In this document: in pieces, positions 46,131 to 55,429 of the stretch
Layout of the letters: each line of letters starts with the position of its first letter
Numbering within the stretch: position 1 is the stretch's first letter
Source: Clostridium sp. AM33-3
GTDB lineage: Bacteria; Bacillota; Clostridia; Lachnospirales; Lachnospiraceae
DNA length: 64,000 nt
NCBI RefSeq assembly: GCF_003480315.1
Contig: NZ_QUIV01000010.1
Span: 6,333-70,332, forward strand
Direction: 5' to 3'
Made by a program: the position numbers and the translations under genes
The notes under the pieces: generated by a model
What the model saw: the letters and a program-made list of their open reading frames with translations, nothing else
Database searches by the model: none
What the model was told of the DNA's origin: nothing

Positions 46131-47724
46131 ATTCCATGATCAATTTTTCTATTATGCAGTAGTGTTTTTTCGTCTCACGGTCATAATTGATTCCAGCCAG
46201 AAGCAGATTTCCGCGATACTCCTTCAGCGCATTTACATACTGCTTTTCTTTAATCTGTGCAATTGCCCCCTCTGCGGTCTTATCCCATTTTAATTCCACG
46301 ACAATCGCAGGTTTATCCGCATATAATTTTCTCGGAATATAGCAAATATCTGCATAGCCTTTTCCTGTGGGCAGTTCGCGGATAATCGTGTAATATTCCC
46401 TTGCAAAATAAAGAGCAAGATTTATGGTACAGCTCAGAGCATTTTCATCATTGTACTGCAGAATAGAAATTTCCTGATGTGCCTGCTCAATTCCCTGCGC
46501 CACTGTATCTGCATCCATATTCCACAATGCCTGAAGAAGTTTTCTGGACGCCTGAACTGCGTCCATAACTTCATGCCATCCCATGGTACTGATGGCATTA
46601 ATATATTCCTGAGAAACTTCTTTGTTTGGAATTGCTACCGTTTCATTCTCACTGTCATAGGTCAGATAGCCCAAATGTACCAGCAGTGTGAGGACATCAT
46701 CTTTAGAAGAAAAGCTGGTCATGTCATTGGCAAATGTTCCGGTATTGATTGGGACTGTTTCTCCGGCCAGCATCTGTACCACTGCATCCTTTAATCCATC
46801 CAAATTCATTTGAATGTAAAGTTTCAAAGCTTCATAGGTTTCTGTCTGATTCCAGTAAGTTCCAAATTTGTGGCGCAGCATTGCCTCCACAACAGATTTC
46901 GGACTGTACATGGAATAGCAGATGTCACCGTCTTTGCTGTGCTGTATCAGGCCGTAACCATCATACCAGGCTCTGGCCTCTTCATAATTCATCTGGTAAG
47001 TTTCGCATAATGTCTGAACCTCATCTTCCGTAAATCCGAAATACGGGGCCATATCTCCTGGTTCTGTCATAGAATACTCGGTAAACATATTAAGTGCAGA
47101 ATGGGAACCGTATTTTTTGATCGGAAGGATTCCTGTCATGTAAGCCAGAGCCACATAGCTCTGATCCTTCAGCCAGGCTCTCAGAAAATCCAGATATTTT
47201 TTCTGAGCCTCCTCACTGTGTTTGCATTCCCGAAACAGGCAGTCCCACTCATCAATCAAAATCACAAACGGATGTCCGGTATGAGAATAGACATCTTTCA
47301 TCACCTGGATCAGGCTTTTCTCATCACGAAAACGTACCTGATGATATGCATCCAGCAGATCAAAAATCAGAAACTTCTGAATTCGCTCCAGCATTTCATC
47401 TACATTCTTCGTTCCGCTTAAAAATTCCTGCATATTCAGTTTGACAACATCGTACTGATTCAAATGTATTCCATATGATTTCTGACTGCTGATTTCCAGA
47501 TGTTCAAAAAGCGCAGAGGAATCAACACTTCTGTCATAATAAGCGGCCAGCATATCTGCTGCCACCGACTTTCCAAATCTTCTCGGACGACTGACACAGA
47601 TAAAACGCTGCATGGTATTCAGATAGCGGTTTGTCACATCAATCAGCATACTTTTATCCACAAAAATCTGCGAATTTACCGCCATTTTAAACAATGCATT
47701 TCCCGGATTCAGATAACTGCCCAT
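46129..47724 (-). CDS. AAA-ATPase-like / PD-(D/E)XK nuclease superfamily protein
   Basis: 531 residues. The N-terminal AAA-ATPase-like domain has a Walker A-type loop in SRPRRFGKS (about residues 45-53) and Walker B-like FVILIDEWD. The C-terminus shows a PD-(D/E)XK nuclease-like core: GKGYADICY followed by PAIVVELKWDKT (D ... ExK). This family is common, often in several copies, in gut Clostridia and Bacteroidetes; its biological role is not known and a defence or mobile-element link is only suspected. The ATG has GGGAGG 6 nt upstream. It stands alone between two strong terminators, with slightly more A/T-rich codon use than its neighbours by eye, which suggests lateral acquisition. Confidence 0.85.
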   Translation of the reverse strand: MGSYLNPGNALFKMAVNSQIFVDKSMLIDVTNRYLNTMQRFICVSRPRRFGKSVAADMLAAYYDRSVDSSALFEHLEISSQKSYGIHLNQYDVVKLNMQEFLSGTKNVDEMLERIQKFLIFDLLDAYHQVRFRDEKSLIQVMKDVYSHTGHPFVILIDEWDCLFRECKHSEEAQKKYLDFLRAWLKDQSYVALAYMTGILPIKKYGSHSALNMFTEYSMTEPGDMAPYFGFTEDEVQTLCETYQMNYEEARAWYDGYGLIQHSKDGDICYSMYSPKSVVEAMLRHKFGTYWNQTETYEALKLYIQMNLDGLKDAVVQMLAGETVPINTGTFANDMTSFSSKDDVLTLLVHLGYLTYDSENETVAIPNKEVSQEYINAISTMGWHEVMDAVQASRKLLQALWNMDADTVAQGIEQAHQEISILQYNDENALSCTINLALYFAREYYTIIRELPTGKGYADICYIPRKLYADKPAIVVELKWDKTAEGAIAQIKEKQYVNALKEYRGNLLLAGINYDRETKKHYCIIEKLIME

Positions 47725-47822
47725 TCCACACCTCCCGCCTGTCCATAAACAGATGCTGATTCATTCTGATTTCTATATATTAACCATATTATACCCCAGC
47801 AGGTTCCATATCACAAGGAAGA

Positions 47823-47870
47823 AAAAAGTTCTGCACTTTGAGAAATCGCTCTCATTGTGCAGAACTTTTT
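47823..47870. terminator. Bidirectional terminator after the DnaJ-type gene
   Basis: Arms AAAAAGTTCTGCAC (47823-47836) and GTGCAGAACTTTTT (47857-47870), 14 bp perfect, with a 20-nt loop holding a minor GAGA/TCTC pair. Confidence 0.85.
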
Positions 47871-47879
47871 CACTTCACA

Positions 47880-49019
47880 TTAAGCAGCGTGGAACCCGCC
47901 TTTCTTTCTATCACTTGCTGCTTCAAACTCTCTCAGCTTTGCCAGTGCCTCGGCGCTTAAGCTGGTCGGCACTTCAATCTGGACGGTTACATAAAGATCA
48001 CCGAAGGTCTTCGGGTCCCGCATATTGGCTACGCCTTTACCTTTCAGGCGGATCTTGGAGCCGGACTGGGTGCCCGGTTTGATGCGGCAGGATACACGGC
48101 CATTTAAGGTATTGATGATCGCTTCGCCGCCCAGTACTGCAGTAGTAAACGGAATGTTCGCTGTGGTGTAAACATCCGCGCCTTTTCTGGTAAAGCCAGG
48201 CTTCTCCGCAACATGAATACAGATCAGCAGGTCACCCGCCGGAGCACCGTTTACGCCTGCGCCGCCCTTGCCCTGCAGGCGAAGGCTCTTGCCGTCCTCC
48301 ATGCCCGCCGGAATGTGCAGCTGCAGCGTCTGCTTTCGTCCGTCAGAACCAGTCAGCGTGATCATCTTATCACAGCCAAAAGCTGCTTCATCAAAGGTAA
48401 CAGTCAGGTCGGAAGTGATATCCTGACCTCGGCTCTGATATCCGGCACCGGAGGTAAAACCTTCAAACCCGCTGCCGCCAAAACCGCTGTGGAAGCCGCT
48501 GCCCTGATAGCCACTGCCACCAAAGCCACTATGGAAACCGCTGCCCTGGGAACTGCTTCCGTAGGCACTGGATGTTCTCCTCTTTCCGCCATGTCCTCCA
48601 AACATTCCACCGAACATGCCGCCCAGAATGTCATCCATATCTTCCGGATTTCCTTCAAAGTGGAACTCCTGGTACCCGCTGTTCGGGTCACCGGAATAAC
48701 TGTGGAAGCCGCCGCTTCCACTGCCAAAACTGCCATGGAAGCCGCCAAAGCTGCCATATCCTCCGGCTGCCGCCTTCGGATCGAACCCGGCCTCAAATGC
48801 TGCCGCACCAAACCGGTCGTACAGTTTCTTTTTCTCCGGATCACTCAAGACATCATAGGCTTCATTTATCTCTTTAAACCGCTCTGCTGCCACGGCATCG
48901 TTCGGATTGCTGTCCGGATGATACTTTTTGGCAAGTTTACGGTATGCTTTCTTAATTTCTGCTTCGCTCGCTGTTTTAGAAACACCGAGCACTTCATAAA
49001 AATCTCTCTTTGCAGCCAT
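47880..49019 (-). CDS. DnaJ-type (CbpA-like) Hsp40 co-chaperone
   Basis: 379 residues. J-domain with HPD at residues 34-36 (KKYHPDSNP), then a Gly/Phe/Ser/His-rich region with repeats such as [14 protein letters not shown], then the two beta-sandwich substrate-binding domains ([52 protein letters not shown]). The four CxxCxGxG zinc motifs of DnaJ are missing, so this is a class II (CbpA/DnaJ2) co-chaperone stimulating DnaK. The start at ATG 49019 gives [12 protein letters not shown]; the longer frame opens with a GTG at 49028. No CIRCE lies upstream, unlike many class I heat-shock genes. Monocistronic. Confidence 0.92.
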   Translation of the reverse strand: MAAKRDFYEVLGVSKTASEAEIKKAYRKLAKKYHPDSNPNDAVAAERFKEINEAYDVLSDPEKKKLYDRFGAAAFEAGFDPKAAAGGYGSFGGFHGSFGSGSGGFHSYSGDPNSGYQEFHFEGNPEDMDDILGGMFGGMFGGHGGKRRTSSAYGSSSQGSGFHSGFGGSGYQGSGFHSGFGGSGFEGFTSGAGYQSRGQDITSDLTVTFDEAAFGCDKMITLTGSDGRKQTLQLHIPAGMEDGKSLRLQGKGGAGVNGAPAGDLLICIHVAEKPGFTRKGADVYTTANIPFTTAVLGGEAIINTLNGRVSCRIKPGTQSGSKIRLKGKGVANMRDPKTFGDLYVTVQIEVPTSLSAEALAKLREFEAASDRKKGGFHAA

Positions 49020-49117
49020 TGTTCTCACCCTGCTTTCTAAATCGGCTGCTGCCCGTTCAATTCATATGGCAACAGCCTGTATGAGTTCATATTACAACAT
49101 CATCTTGTTCTATTTGT

Positions 49118-49145
49118 ATTATAACACGCGTTTTACGAATAGCAA
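49118..49145 (-). promoter_or_regulatory. Promoter of the DnaJ-type gene
   Basis: Minus strand TTGCTA (49140-49145), 16-nt spacer, TATAAT (49118-49123), with a leader of about 90 nt containing no obvious regulator motif. Confidence 0.65.
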
Positions 49146-49228
49146 GGGGGAAGAATAAATTTAACAAAGAAAACACAATTACCATTTTTATTATAAGTCA
49201 GGTCCGGCAGAACCTAAACTGTAAAAAA

Positions 49229-49768
49229 CTAAAAATCGTACCGCACCACCTCGCAGTTCTTCACGCCATACCCTGCAAACTCTTCATTGGTCATATCCGT
49301 AAAATAAGACTGCACGACTCTGGCAATACCATTATGCGCTACCAGGATGTAGGTCTTTTCACCGGACTGTGCCTTGATTTCATCCAGTAGATTGTAAATA
49401 CGCTGAGCCAGCCGCAACATGGACTCGCCGCCCTCATAGCTGCAGACAAAGGACTGCTTAGCCACCTGAAACTCTGCTCCGTTTCTCGGTGTGGATTCCC
49501 ACCTGCCAAAGTTTTGTTCCTTCAGACGCTGTTCCACCCTCGCAGGAATGCCGGTCACCTCCGAGATATGCTTTGCCGTGTCCGCCGCCCGCATCAGGGG
49601 AGAATATAAAATCTCATCCGCATAAATATGCTCTTCCAGAATCTTTTTTCCCGTCGCAATGGCCTGCTCATGTCCCAGCTCTGTCAGGGCAATGTCTGTG
49701 GCCCCGCAGATTTTTCCTTCCACATTCCATATTGTCTGTCCGTGTCTTACAAAATATAAATGTCCCAT
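49229..49768 (-). CDS. Histidine phosphatase family protein (phosphoglycerate-mutase-like)
   Basis: About 179 residues. The phosphohistidine motif is FVRHGQTIWN (RHG at residues 7-10); the second catalytic region is ILVAHNGIARVV, with acid Glu in LKEQNFGRWE. These small enzymes act on sugar phosphates, alpha-ribazole phosphate or other phosphomonoesters; the substrate cannot be told here. The longest frame starts with TTG at 49792; ATG at 49768 (MGHLYFVRHGQT) matches the family start, though AGGAGG is rather far (about 14 nt). Divergent from sigG. Confidence 0.85.
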   Translation of the reverse strand: MGHLYFVRHGQTIWNVEGKICGATDIALTELGHEQAIATGKKILEEHIYADEILYSPLMRAADTAKHISEVTGIPARVEQRLKEQNFGRWESTPRNGAEFQVAKQSFVCSYEGGESMLRLAQRIYNLLDEIKAQSGEKTYILVAHNGIARVVQSYFTDMTNEEFAGYGVKNCEVVRYDF

Positions 49769-49930
49769 GGATTTCTTTTCATCCTCCTGCAATTGCTTAT
49801 GTTTCTCCCTTATTTTACCCTACTTTTTTCTCATCTGCAATTTTCTGGAAGTATAATTGTGAGCATTTCCGTAAATCATGTTCTATGTATCACATCCCGG
49901 AACATAACACAATTTGCGGAGGTAAGGAAC

Positions 49931-50707
49931 ATGGCAGGCTACAAAGTGGAAATCTGCGGAGTCAATACGGCGAAGCTGCCCCTGCTTACAAATGAAGAAA
50001 AGGATACGCTCTTTCGGCGGATCCTGGAGGGTGACGAAGAAGCAAGAGAACAGTACATCAAAGGGAACCTGCGCCTGGTCTTAAGCGTGATCCAGCGTTT
50101 TTCCAGCAGCAATGAAAATGTGGATGACCTGTTCCAGATCGGATGCATCGGACTGATCAAGGCCATCGATAATTTTGATATTACCCAGAATGTCCGTTTT
50201 TCAACCTATGCGGTTCCCATGATCCTGGGTGAGGTCCGGCGGTATCTGCGGGATAACAATTCCATCCGAGTCAGCCGTTCCCTACGTGATACTGCCTACA
50301 AAGCCATCTATGCACGGGAAGGTCTGACACGAAAAAATGCCAGAGAGCCAACTCTCATGGAAATTGCCCAGGAAATTGGCATCAGCAAGGAAGATATCAC
50401 CTACGCGCTGGATGCCATCCAGAGCCCGGTGAGTCTTTATGAACCCATCTACACCGACGGCGGTGATCCCCTCTATGTGATGGACCAGATCAAAGATAAG
50501 AAAAGCTCCGAGGAAAACTGGGTGGAAGAAATCTCCCTTCGTGAGGCCATGAACCGGCTGCCCGGACGGGAACGCCATATCATCGACCTGCGCTTCTTTG
50601 AAGGAAAGACTCAGACCGAGGTTGCTGAGGAAATCCACATCAGCCAGGCCCAGGTGTCAAGGCTTGAGAAAAACGCGCTGAAAGCCATGCGGAATTACCT
50701 GAACTGA
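49931..50707 (+). CDS. sigG: RNA polymerase sporulation sigma factor G
   Basis: 258 residues. The N-terminus KVEICGVNTAKLPLLTNEEK is the hallmark of sigma-G. Region 2 (NLRLVLSVIQRF, DDLFQIGCIGLIKAIDNFD, RFSTYAVPMILGEVRRYLRDN), region 3 and region 4 (RERHIIDLRFFEGKTQTEVAEEIHISQAQVSRLEK) follow. It directs forespore transcription after engulfment. ATG at 49931 has GGAGGTAAGG upstream; frames opening earlier are not supported. In other spore-formers sigG follows sigE and spoIIGA; those genes are not in this window. I could not place its sigma-F/G promoter with confidence in 49800-49930. Confidence 0.96.
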   Translation: MAGYKVEICGVNTAKLPLLTNEEKDTLFRRILEGDEEAREQYIKGNLRLVLSVIQRFSSSNENVDDLFQIGCIGLIKAIDNFDITQNVRFSTYAVPMILGEVRRYLRDNNSIRVSRSLRDTAYKAIYAREGLTRKNAREPTLMEIAQEIGISKEDITYALDAIQSPVSLYEPIYTDGGDPLYVMDQIKDKKSSEENWVEEISLREAMNRLPGRERHIIDLRFFEGKTQTEVAEEIHISQAQVSRLEKNALKAMRNYLN

Positions 50708-50719
50708 AAAACAGGAAAA

Positions 50720-50760
50720 GCAGGAAAGAATCCAGCTACTCCAGCCAGTTTCTTTCCTGC
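50720..50760. terminator. Bidirectional terminator between sigG and the ABC ATPase gene
   Basis: Arms GCAGGAAAGAA (50720-50730) and TTCTTTCCTGC (50750-50760) pair over 11 bp, with a short loop stem inside. It lies 13 nt after sigG and 19 nt before the end of the convergent gene. Confidence 0.85.
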
Positions 50761-50778
50761 CTCTATTTCCAAAATATC

Positions 50779-51951
50779 CTATTTCATTTCCAAGTTCAGA
50801 CCATCTTTTGAAAATACATGAGCTACATTTCCGTCAAAGGTAAACTGAACATTTGCACCGATAGACAGGTTCTGCCCCTTGTCCAGGTTCATGGTATCTA
50901 CAATAATGATGGTGTCCTTGCCGCAGGCGGATGCATGCAGATGTACCGCGCTTCCCATCATCTCGGCTACTTCAATGGTTCCGTGGATGCCGCTCTGGTC
51001 GTCTGCCAGCAGTGTGATATGCTCCGGTCTCACGCCAAGGGTGATTTCCTGAGATTTCACCTGTTTTGCTTTCAGACGTTCCTGCTTCTCAGCAGAAAGG
51101 GCAACCTCGATTCCCCCCACCTTGACGCTGTAAGCACCGTCTTTTTCCACCAGCTCCGCATCAAAGAAGTTCATTTGGGGCATACCGATGAAGCCTGCAA
51201 CAAACAGGTTATACGGATGATCGAATACCTCCTGCGGAGTTCCAATCTGCTGGATGACACCATCCTTCATGATGACGATGCGGTCGCCCAGGGTCATAGC
51301 CTCTGTCTGGTCATGGGTAACATAGAGGAAGGTGGATTTGATTCTCTGACGCAGCTTAATGATTTCCGCACGCATCTGGTTACGCAGCTTTGCGTCCAGA
51401 TTGGATAGCGGCTCATCCATCAAAAGCACCTTCGGCTCACGGACAATGGCACGGCCGATGGCCACACGCTGTCTCTGACCGCCGGATAATGCTTTTGGCT
51501 TTCTGTCCAGATATTCCGTGATGCCCAGAGTTTCTGCCGCTGCATCCACGCGCTTTTTGATCTCATCCTTCGGCATTTTACGCAGCTTCAGCGGAAATTC
51601 CATGTTGCCGCGCACGGTCATGTGGGGATACAGTGCATAGCTCTGGAATACCATGGCAATATCACGGTCCTTTGGCTCCACATCATTCACGCGGACACCG
51701 TCGATCAGAAGATCGCCACCACTGATTTCTTCCAGCCCGGCTACCATACGAAGGGTGGTTGATTTACCGCAGCCAGACGGTCCTACCAGTACGATGAACT
51801 CCTGGTCCCTGATCTCCAGGTTAAAATCCTGTACAGCAAGAACGCCTTCGTCGGTCACTTTCAGATTGGTCTTTTTCTCGCTCTCACCTTTCTTTTTCTT
51901 CTCCATGTTTGGATAAACTTTTTTAATGTGCCGTAATGATACCTCTGCCAT
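50779..51951 (-). CDS. MalK/MsmK/UgpC-type sugar ABC transporter ATP-binding protein
   Basis: 390 residues. Walker A GPSGCGKST near residue 60, signature ALSGGQRQRVAIG, Walker B LLMDEPLSNLD, H-loop YVTHDQTEAM, and the C-terminal TOBE/MalK regulatory domain (LGVRPEHITLL). Residues about 16-36 carry an unusually charged insert (MEKKKKGESEKKTN) between the first strands, which is longer than in typical MsmK. It is last in a five-gene operon, 15 bp after the GH43 gene, and would energise the two permeases. In many Firmicutes one such ATPase serves several sugar importers. Confidence 0.92.
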   Translation of the reverse strand: MAEVSLRHIKKVYPNMEKKKKGESEKKTNLKVTDEGVLAVQDFNLEIRDQEFIVLVGPSGCGKSTTLRMVAGLEEISGGDLLIDGVRVNDVEPKDRDIAMVFQSYALYPHMTVRGNMEFPLKLRKMPKDEIKKRVDAAAETLGITEYLDRKPKALSGGQRQRVAIGRAIVREPKVLLMDEPLSNLDAKLRNQMRAEIIKLRQRIKSTFLYVTHDQTEAMTLGDRIVIMKDGVIQQIGTPQEVFDHPYNLFVAGFIGMPQMNFFDAELVEKDGAYSVKVGGIEVALSAEKQERLKAKQVKSQEITLGVRPEHITLLADDQSGIHGTIEVAEMMGSAVHLHASACGKDTIIIVDTMNLDKGQNLSIGANVQFTFDGNVAHVFSKDGLNLEMK

Positions 51952-51966
51952 GATGCCATATCCTCC

Positions 51967-53601
51967 TTATTCTTCCACGATCTCATACCGGAACCAGTCA
52001 AAATCCGCATGAGCGCCGCTGCCAGAAACATACATTCCTACATAAGTTCCTACAAATCCGTCTGCCACAACCGTACTGAGGATGGATCCGTCAATGTCTG
52101 TGGCCAGAATCTTCTTTTCCCGTTCTGAATTTCCATAATAGAGATGGTACTGTCCGGTACTGCCCTCAATAAACAGATACATCCGTCCTGCCTCGGCCGG
52201 CTTTCTCGTGATCAGCTCTCTCCTGCCATTTATGATCTGGTAAGCGGTGATAAACAGCTCACCATCCAGTTTTTCCTTTACTGCCATGATCGCATACCGG
52301 TCATTCTGGGTCACGATCATGCCTGCTTCCTCGCCTTCCTGCTCCGGCTCGAATTCCATAGCCACAGCCGCTTCGAAATAATTGTGCTGCTGTCTGCGCA
52401 CCAGGAGGGCCTGGGTGCGTGTATCCTCAGCCTTTGCGTCATTTCCGTAAAGCCGCAGATAGCCCGGCCGCTCTGTCAAGGTATAGAACGGGGTCTTCAC
52501 AGGACGGCGCATGCACCAGATCATATCCAGAACCGGATCCTCGAAGTTATCCACCCTGCTCTTAAGCGGCGGCCGCCATTCTTCCAGATCCGGCTTTCGC
52601 TCCATGGGATTTACCATGCCGTTGTGGTTGTCCACGATCGGCCAGTTATCGTAATCCCAGGCCATAGGAATCATGCAGACCTCACGGCCCAGATTAAACT
52701 GTGCATCCTTGTTGCGGTCTGGTTCCCGGATCCACTTTCTCGGCAGATACTGATTATAATCTTCAATGTATTTCTGATACGGACGGATGCCAAGAAGAAC
52801 CATGTACCACTCACCCTTCTGAGTCTCGATCAGATCTCCGTGGCCCACCACCGCAATACCAAGCTCATTGTTCAGCCGGACATTCCGGTTCGTCACGATC
52901 GGGTTTCTCGGGCAGGGCTCATAAGGTCCAAGAAGCGTCTCACTGCGGTAAATGTTCACACAGTGATTTGTCTGAGTTCCTCCACTGGCCGTCATCAAAT
53001 AATAGCTTCCGTTGATCTCATAAATATGCGGAGCCTCGGTAAACAGCGTGTGATCCACAATGGAATCGAAGATGATATGCTTTTCCCCACGGATCTGGAA
53101 CGTTTCCGGATCCAGTTCACAGGCGTAGATCTGCTTCTGGTACGGAAACTTTAAGTCCTCCGGGATCAGATTGCTGCAGTACCACATTTTCCCATCCTTG
53201 TCAAAAAACAGGGACGGGTCAATACCATCGGCTCCCTCAATGATCACTGCGTCAGACCATGGACCGGCCGGATCTTTGGCCGTCACAATGTAGTTGTAGC
53301 GGTAGGTCCGTCCCTGTACATCCAGTGTATTGATGATATAAAAGATACCTTCATGATACCGGATGGTAGCTGCCCACAACCCTTCCGAGCTGTCGCAGTT
53401 TCTGAAATCTAACTGGTCCGGCCGCGAAATCGCGTTCCCAATCTGTTCCCAGTGAACCAGGTCCCGGCTTTGAAATACCGGCAGTCCCGGAAAGTAATAA
53501 AAGGAGGAGGTTACCATGTAGTACATATCACCGACCCGGCATACCGACGGATCCGGATATCCACCTTTTATAATTGGATTGCAGAACATATTCTTGTCCA
53601 T
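51967..53601 (-). CDS. Glycoside hydrolase family 43 (beta-xylosidase/arabinofuranosidase type)
   Basis: 544 residues, no signal peptide, so it acts on imported oligosaccharides. The five-blade catalytic domain shows the general base Asp17 in KGGYPDPSV, the pKa-modulating Asp in DGIDPSLFFD (near residue 128) and the acid Glu in FTEAPHIYEI (near 189). A C-terminal beta-sandwich of about 200 residues follows, as in GH43 beta-xylosidases. The substrate is probably beta-xylosides or arabinoxylo-oligosaccharides; alpha-L-arabinofuranosidase is the alternative. It is co-transcribed with an ABC sugar importer, 19 nt after the second permease. Confidence 0.92.
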   Translation of the reverse strand: MDKNMFCNPIIKGGYPDPSVCRVGDMYYMVTSSFYYFPGLPVFQSRDLVHWEQIGNAISRPDQLDFRNCDSSEGLWAATIRYHEGIFYIINTLDVQGRTYRYNYIVTAKDPAGPWSDAVIIEGADGIDPSLFFDKDGKMWYCSNLIPEDLKFPYQKQIYACELDPETFQIRGEKHIIFDSIVDHTLFTEAPHIYEINGSYYLMTASGGTQTNHCVNIYRSETLLGPYEPCPRNPIVTNRNVRLNNELGIAVVGHGDLIETQKGEWYMVLLGIRPYQKYIEDYNQYLPRKWIREPDRNKDAQFNLGREVCMIPMAWDYDNWPIVDNHNGMVNPMERKPDLEEWRPPLKSRVDNFEDPVLDMIWCMRRPVKTPFYTLTERPGYLRLYGNDAKAEDTRTQALLVRRQQHNYFEAAVAMEFEPEQEGEEAGMIVTQNDRYAIMAVKEKLDGELFITAYQIINGRRELITRKPAEAGRMYLFIEGSTGQYHLYYGNSEREKKILATDIDGSILSTVVADGFVGTYVGMYVSGSGAHADFDWFRYEIVEE

Positions 53602-53620
53602 GATTCAACTTTCCTTTCGT

Positions 53621-54463
53621 TTACTCTTTTACTGCACCGGCAGTCATTCCGGCGATCAGATATTTCTGCATTACTACAAACACGGTCAGAGTCGGCACAC
53701 TGGAGATCATGGCCGCACACATCAGATAATTCCACTGGATCTTGTATGCATCTGCCATCGTACTGATTGCATAAGTAATGGTTTTCTTCTCATCCGCAGA
53801 CATCAGGACCGATGCAAACATATACTCATTCCAGTTCTGAAGAAATGCGTATATGATGGTTGCTACCAGACCCGGCAGGGCGATCGGAAGAATGATCTTT
53901 AAAAACGTATTGAACGCGCTGCTGCCGTCCACCCGGGCTGCCTCATCCAGTCCCGTGGAAATGCTCTTGAAATATCCGTACATCATCCAGGTACAGAACG
54001 GAATACTGAAGGAAGCGTATACCACCATCAGACCGATCTGGGTATTATTTAAATGAACAGAAACAAGAATTTTGTAATATGGAATGATTTTCATAACTGC
54101 CGGAAACATCTGGGTTACCAGCAGAAAGCTCAGCAAAAATGCTTTTCCTTTAAACTGATAGCGGGAAAGTCCATATCCGCAAAGGGCTGCACATACAACG
54201 CCGATCACCGTAGATCCGCCAACTGCAACAATGCTGTTTTTGATATAAGTCGCAATTGGATATTCCTTCCAGATATTTACGAAGTTTTCCAGCGTAGGAC
54301 CGGACGGAAACAGAGTCAGGCCTCTGGACAGTGTAATATCTGCCATGGATTTTAATGAAGTAATCACCATCCAGGATAATGGAAGCAATACACCCAGACA
54401 TTCGATGCCCAGGATCAGATATCCGATACAGGTAAACAGTCTGTTCTTTCCTTTACTAGTCAT
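53621..54463 (-). CDS. Sugar ABC transporter permease, MalG-type
   Basis: 280 residues, about six membrane segments. The EAA loop reads DEAARVDGSSAFNTFLKIILPIALPGL. The C-terminal AGMTAGAVKE is a MalG-family hallmark. The start at ATG 54463 has AGGAGG 10 nt upstream and overlaps the end of the preceding permease gene by 8 bp, which shows coupling; the longer frame to 54487 is unsupported. Confidence 0.93.
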   Translation of the reverse strand: MTSKGKNRLFTCIGYLILGIECLGVLLPLSWMVITSLKSMADITLSRGLTLFPSGPTLENFVNIWKEYPIATYIKNSIVAVGGSTVIGVVCAALCGYGLSRYQFKGKAFLLSFLLVTQMFPAVMKIIPYYKILVSVHLNNTQIGLMVVYASFSIPFCTWMMYGYFKSISTGLDEAARVDGSSAFNTFLKIILPIALPGLVATIIYAFLQNWNEYMFASVLMSADEKKTITYAISTMADAYKIQWNYLMCAAMISSVPTLTVFVVMQKYLIAGMTAGAVKE

Positions 54464-55349
54464 CACGTAATAACCTCCTGAACACAACTCCGATAAGGTA
54501 ACAGATTACAAGAATGTATACGGACTGTGCCGATGCAAAGCCATATTTAAAGTAAGAGAACGCATTCTTGTAAATTTCGATGGCAGATACCATGGTAGAA
54601 CTTCCCGGGCCACCGGATGTCATCAGCCAGATCAGTGTGAACTGTTTGAATACCCACACCGTATCCAGAATCAGGATCGTGGTCAGGATCGGCTTCAGAG
54701 CTGGAAGGGTTACATAGCGGAAGCGCTGCCACATATTCGCTCCGTCAATCTCAGCTGCCTCATACAGATCGTGGGAAATGGTCTGGATACCGGCCAGGAT
54801 CTGTACCATGACCAGAGGATAACCTTTCCACATGCTGACCAGGATCACACAGGGGAATGCTGTGGCTGAAGTACTAAGCCAGCCAACCGGTTCGGAAATA
54901 ATGCTGAAATGCATCAGAAGTTCATTTAAAATACCACCCTGGGTATTCAGGATCCACTTAAACAGATAAGCAATCACCACATCCGGAAACAGCCACGGCA
55001 GAATCAGGATTCCGCGGAATAACGTCCGGTACTTGATGTCAGTATTTAAGATGGATGCGAAAATGAAGCCCAATACAAAGTGTCCGCACACAACCGTTAC
55101 CGTGAAGATCATGGTTTTCATCAGGCTGTGTAAAAATGATGCGTCCGTCAAGGCCTGTGCGTAATACCGGAGTCCTACAAAGTTCCATTTGTTTACCAGA
55201 TTGGTATCAAAGAAACTGATATAGATTCCATACAGAATCGGATATACAACGAGACAGATAATCGTCAGCGTTGCCGGAGAAATAAACCAGTACGGAGTCA
55301 TCTTCGACTTCAGCCGGCACAGATTCCATTTTTTCTTGGTGTCATTCAC
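54456..55349 (-). CDS. Sugar ABC transporter permease, MalF/UgpA-type
   Basis: About 297 residues with six predicted membrane segments. EAA loop YEAAEIDGANMWQRFRYVTLPALKPIL. GTG at 55349 (NDTKKKWNLC) has GGAGGG 7 nt upstream and is preferred to the TTG at 55364. It follows the solute-binding protein gene after a strong intercistronic hairpin and overlaps the next permease. Confidence 0.92.
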   Translation of the reverse strand: MNDTKKKWNLCRLKSKMTPYWFISPATLTIICLVVYPILYGIYISFFDTNLVNKWNFVGLRYYAQALTDASFLHSLMKTMIFTVTVVCGHFVLGFIFASILNTDIKYRTLFRGILILPWLFPDVVIAYLFKWILNTQGGILNELLMHFSIISEPVGWLSTSATAFPCVILVSMWKGYPLVMVQILAGIQTISHDLYEAAEIDGANMWQRFRYVTLPALKPILTTILILDTVWVFKQFTLIWLMTSGGPGSSTMVSAIEIYKNAFSYFKYGFASAQSVYILVICYLIGVVFRRLLRDD

Positions 55350-55377
55350 TGTTTTGCCCTCCAAAAGAAAAGAGAAA

Positions 55378-55415
55378 GGGCGGCTGTATGGAACTATGCC
55401 TCTATACAGCCGCCC
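55378..55415 (-). promoter_or_regulatory. Intercistronic stem-loop between binding protein and permease genes
   Basis: GGGCGGCTGTAT (55378-55389) pairs perfectly with ATACAGCCGCCC (55404-55415), a 12-bp GC-rich stem with a 14-nt loop and no T-run. In such operons this type of structure protects the upstream mRNA and keeps the binding protein in excess of the permeases. Confidence 0.8.
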
Positions 55416-55429
55416 GCTTTCAAGCTGCC

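Noticed and set aside
48960..49228. CIRCE or heat-shock element at the DnaJ-type gene
   Set aside because: No TTAGCACTC/GAGTGCTAA pair is present; only a sigma-A promoter is visible.
49800..49930. Sigma-F/sigma-G promoter of sigG
   Set aside because: Several weak GCAT/CATA-type words occur but none with correct spacing that I could defend.
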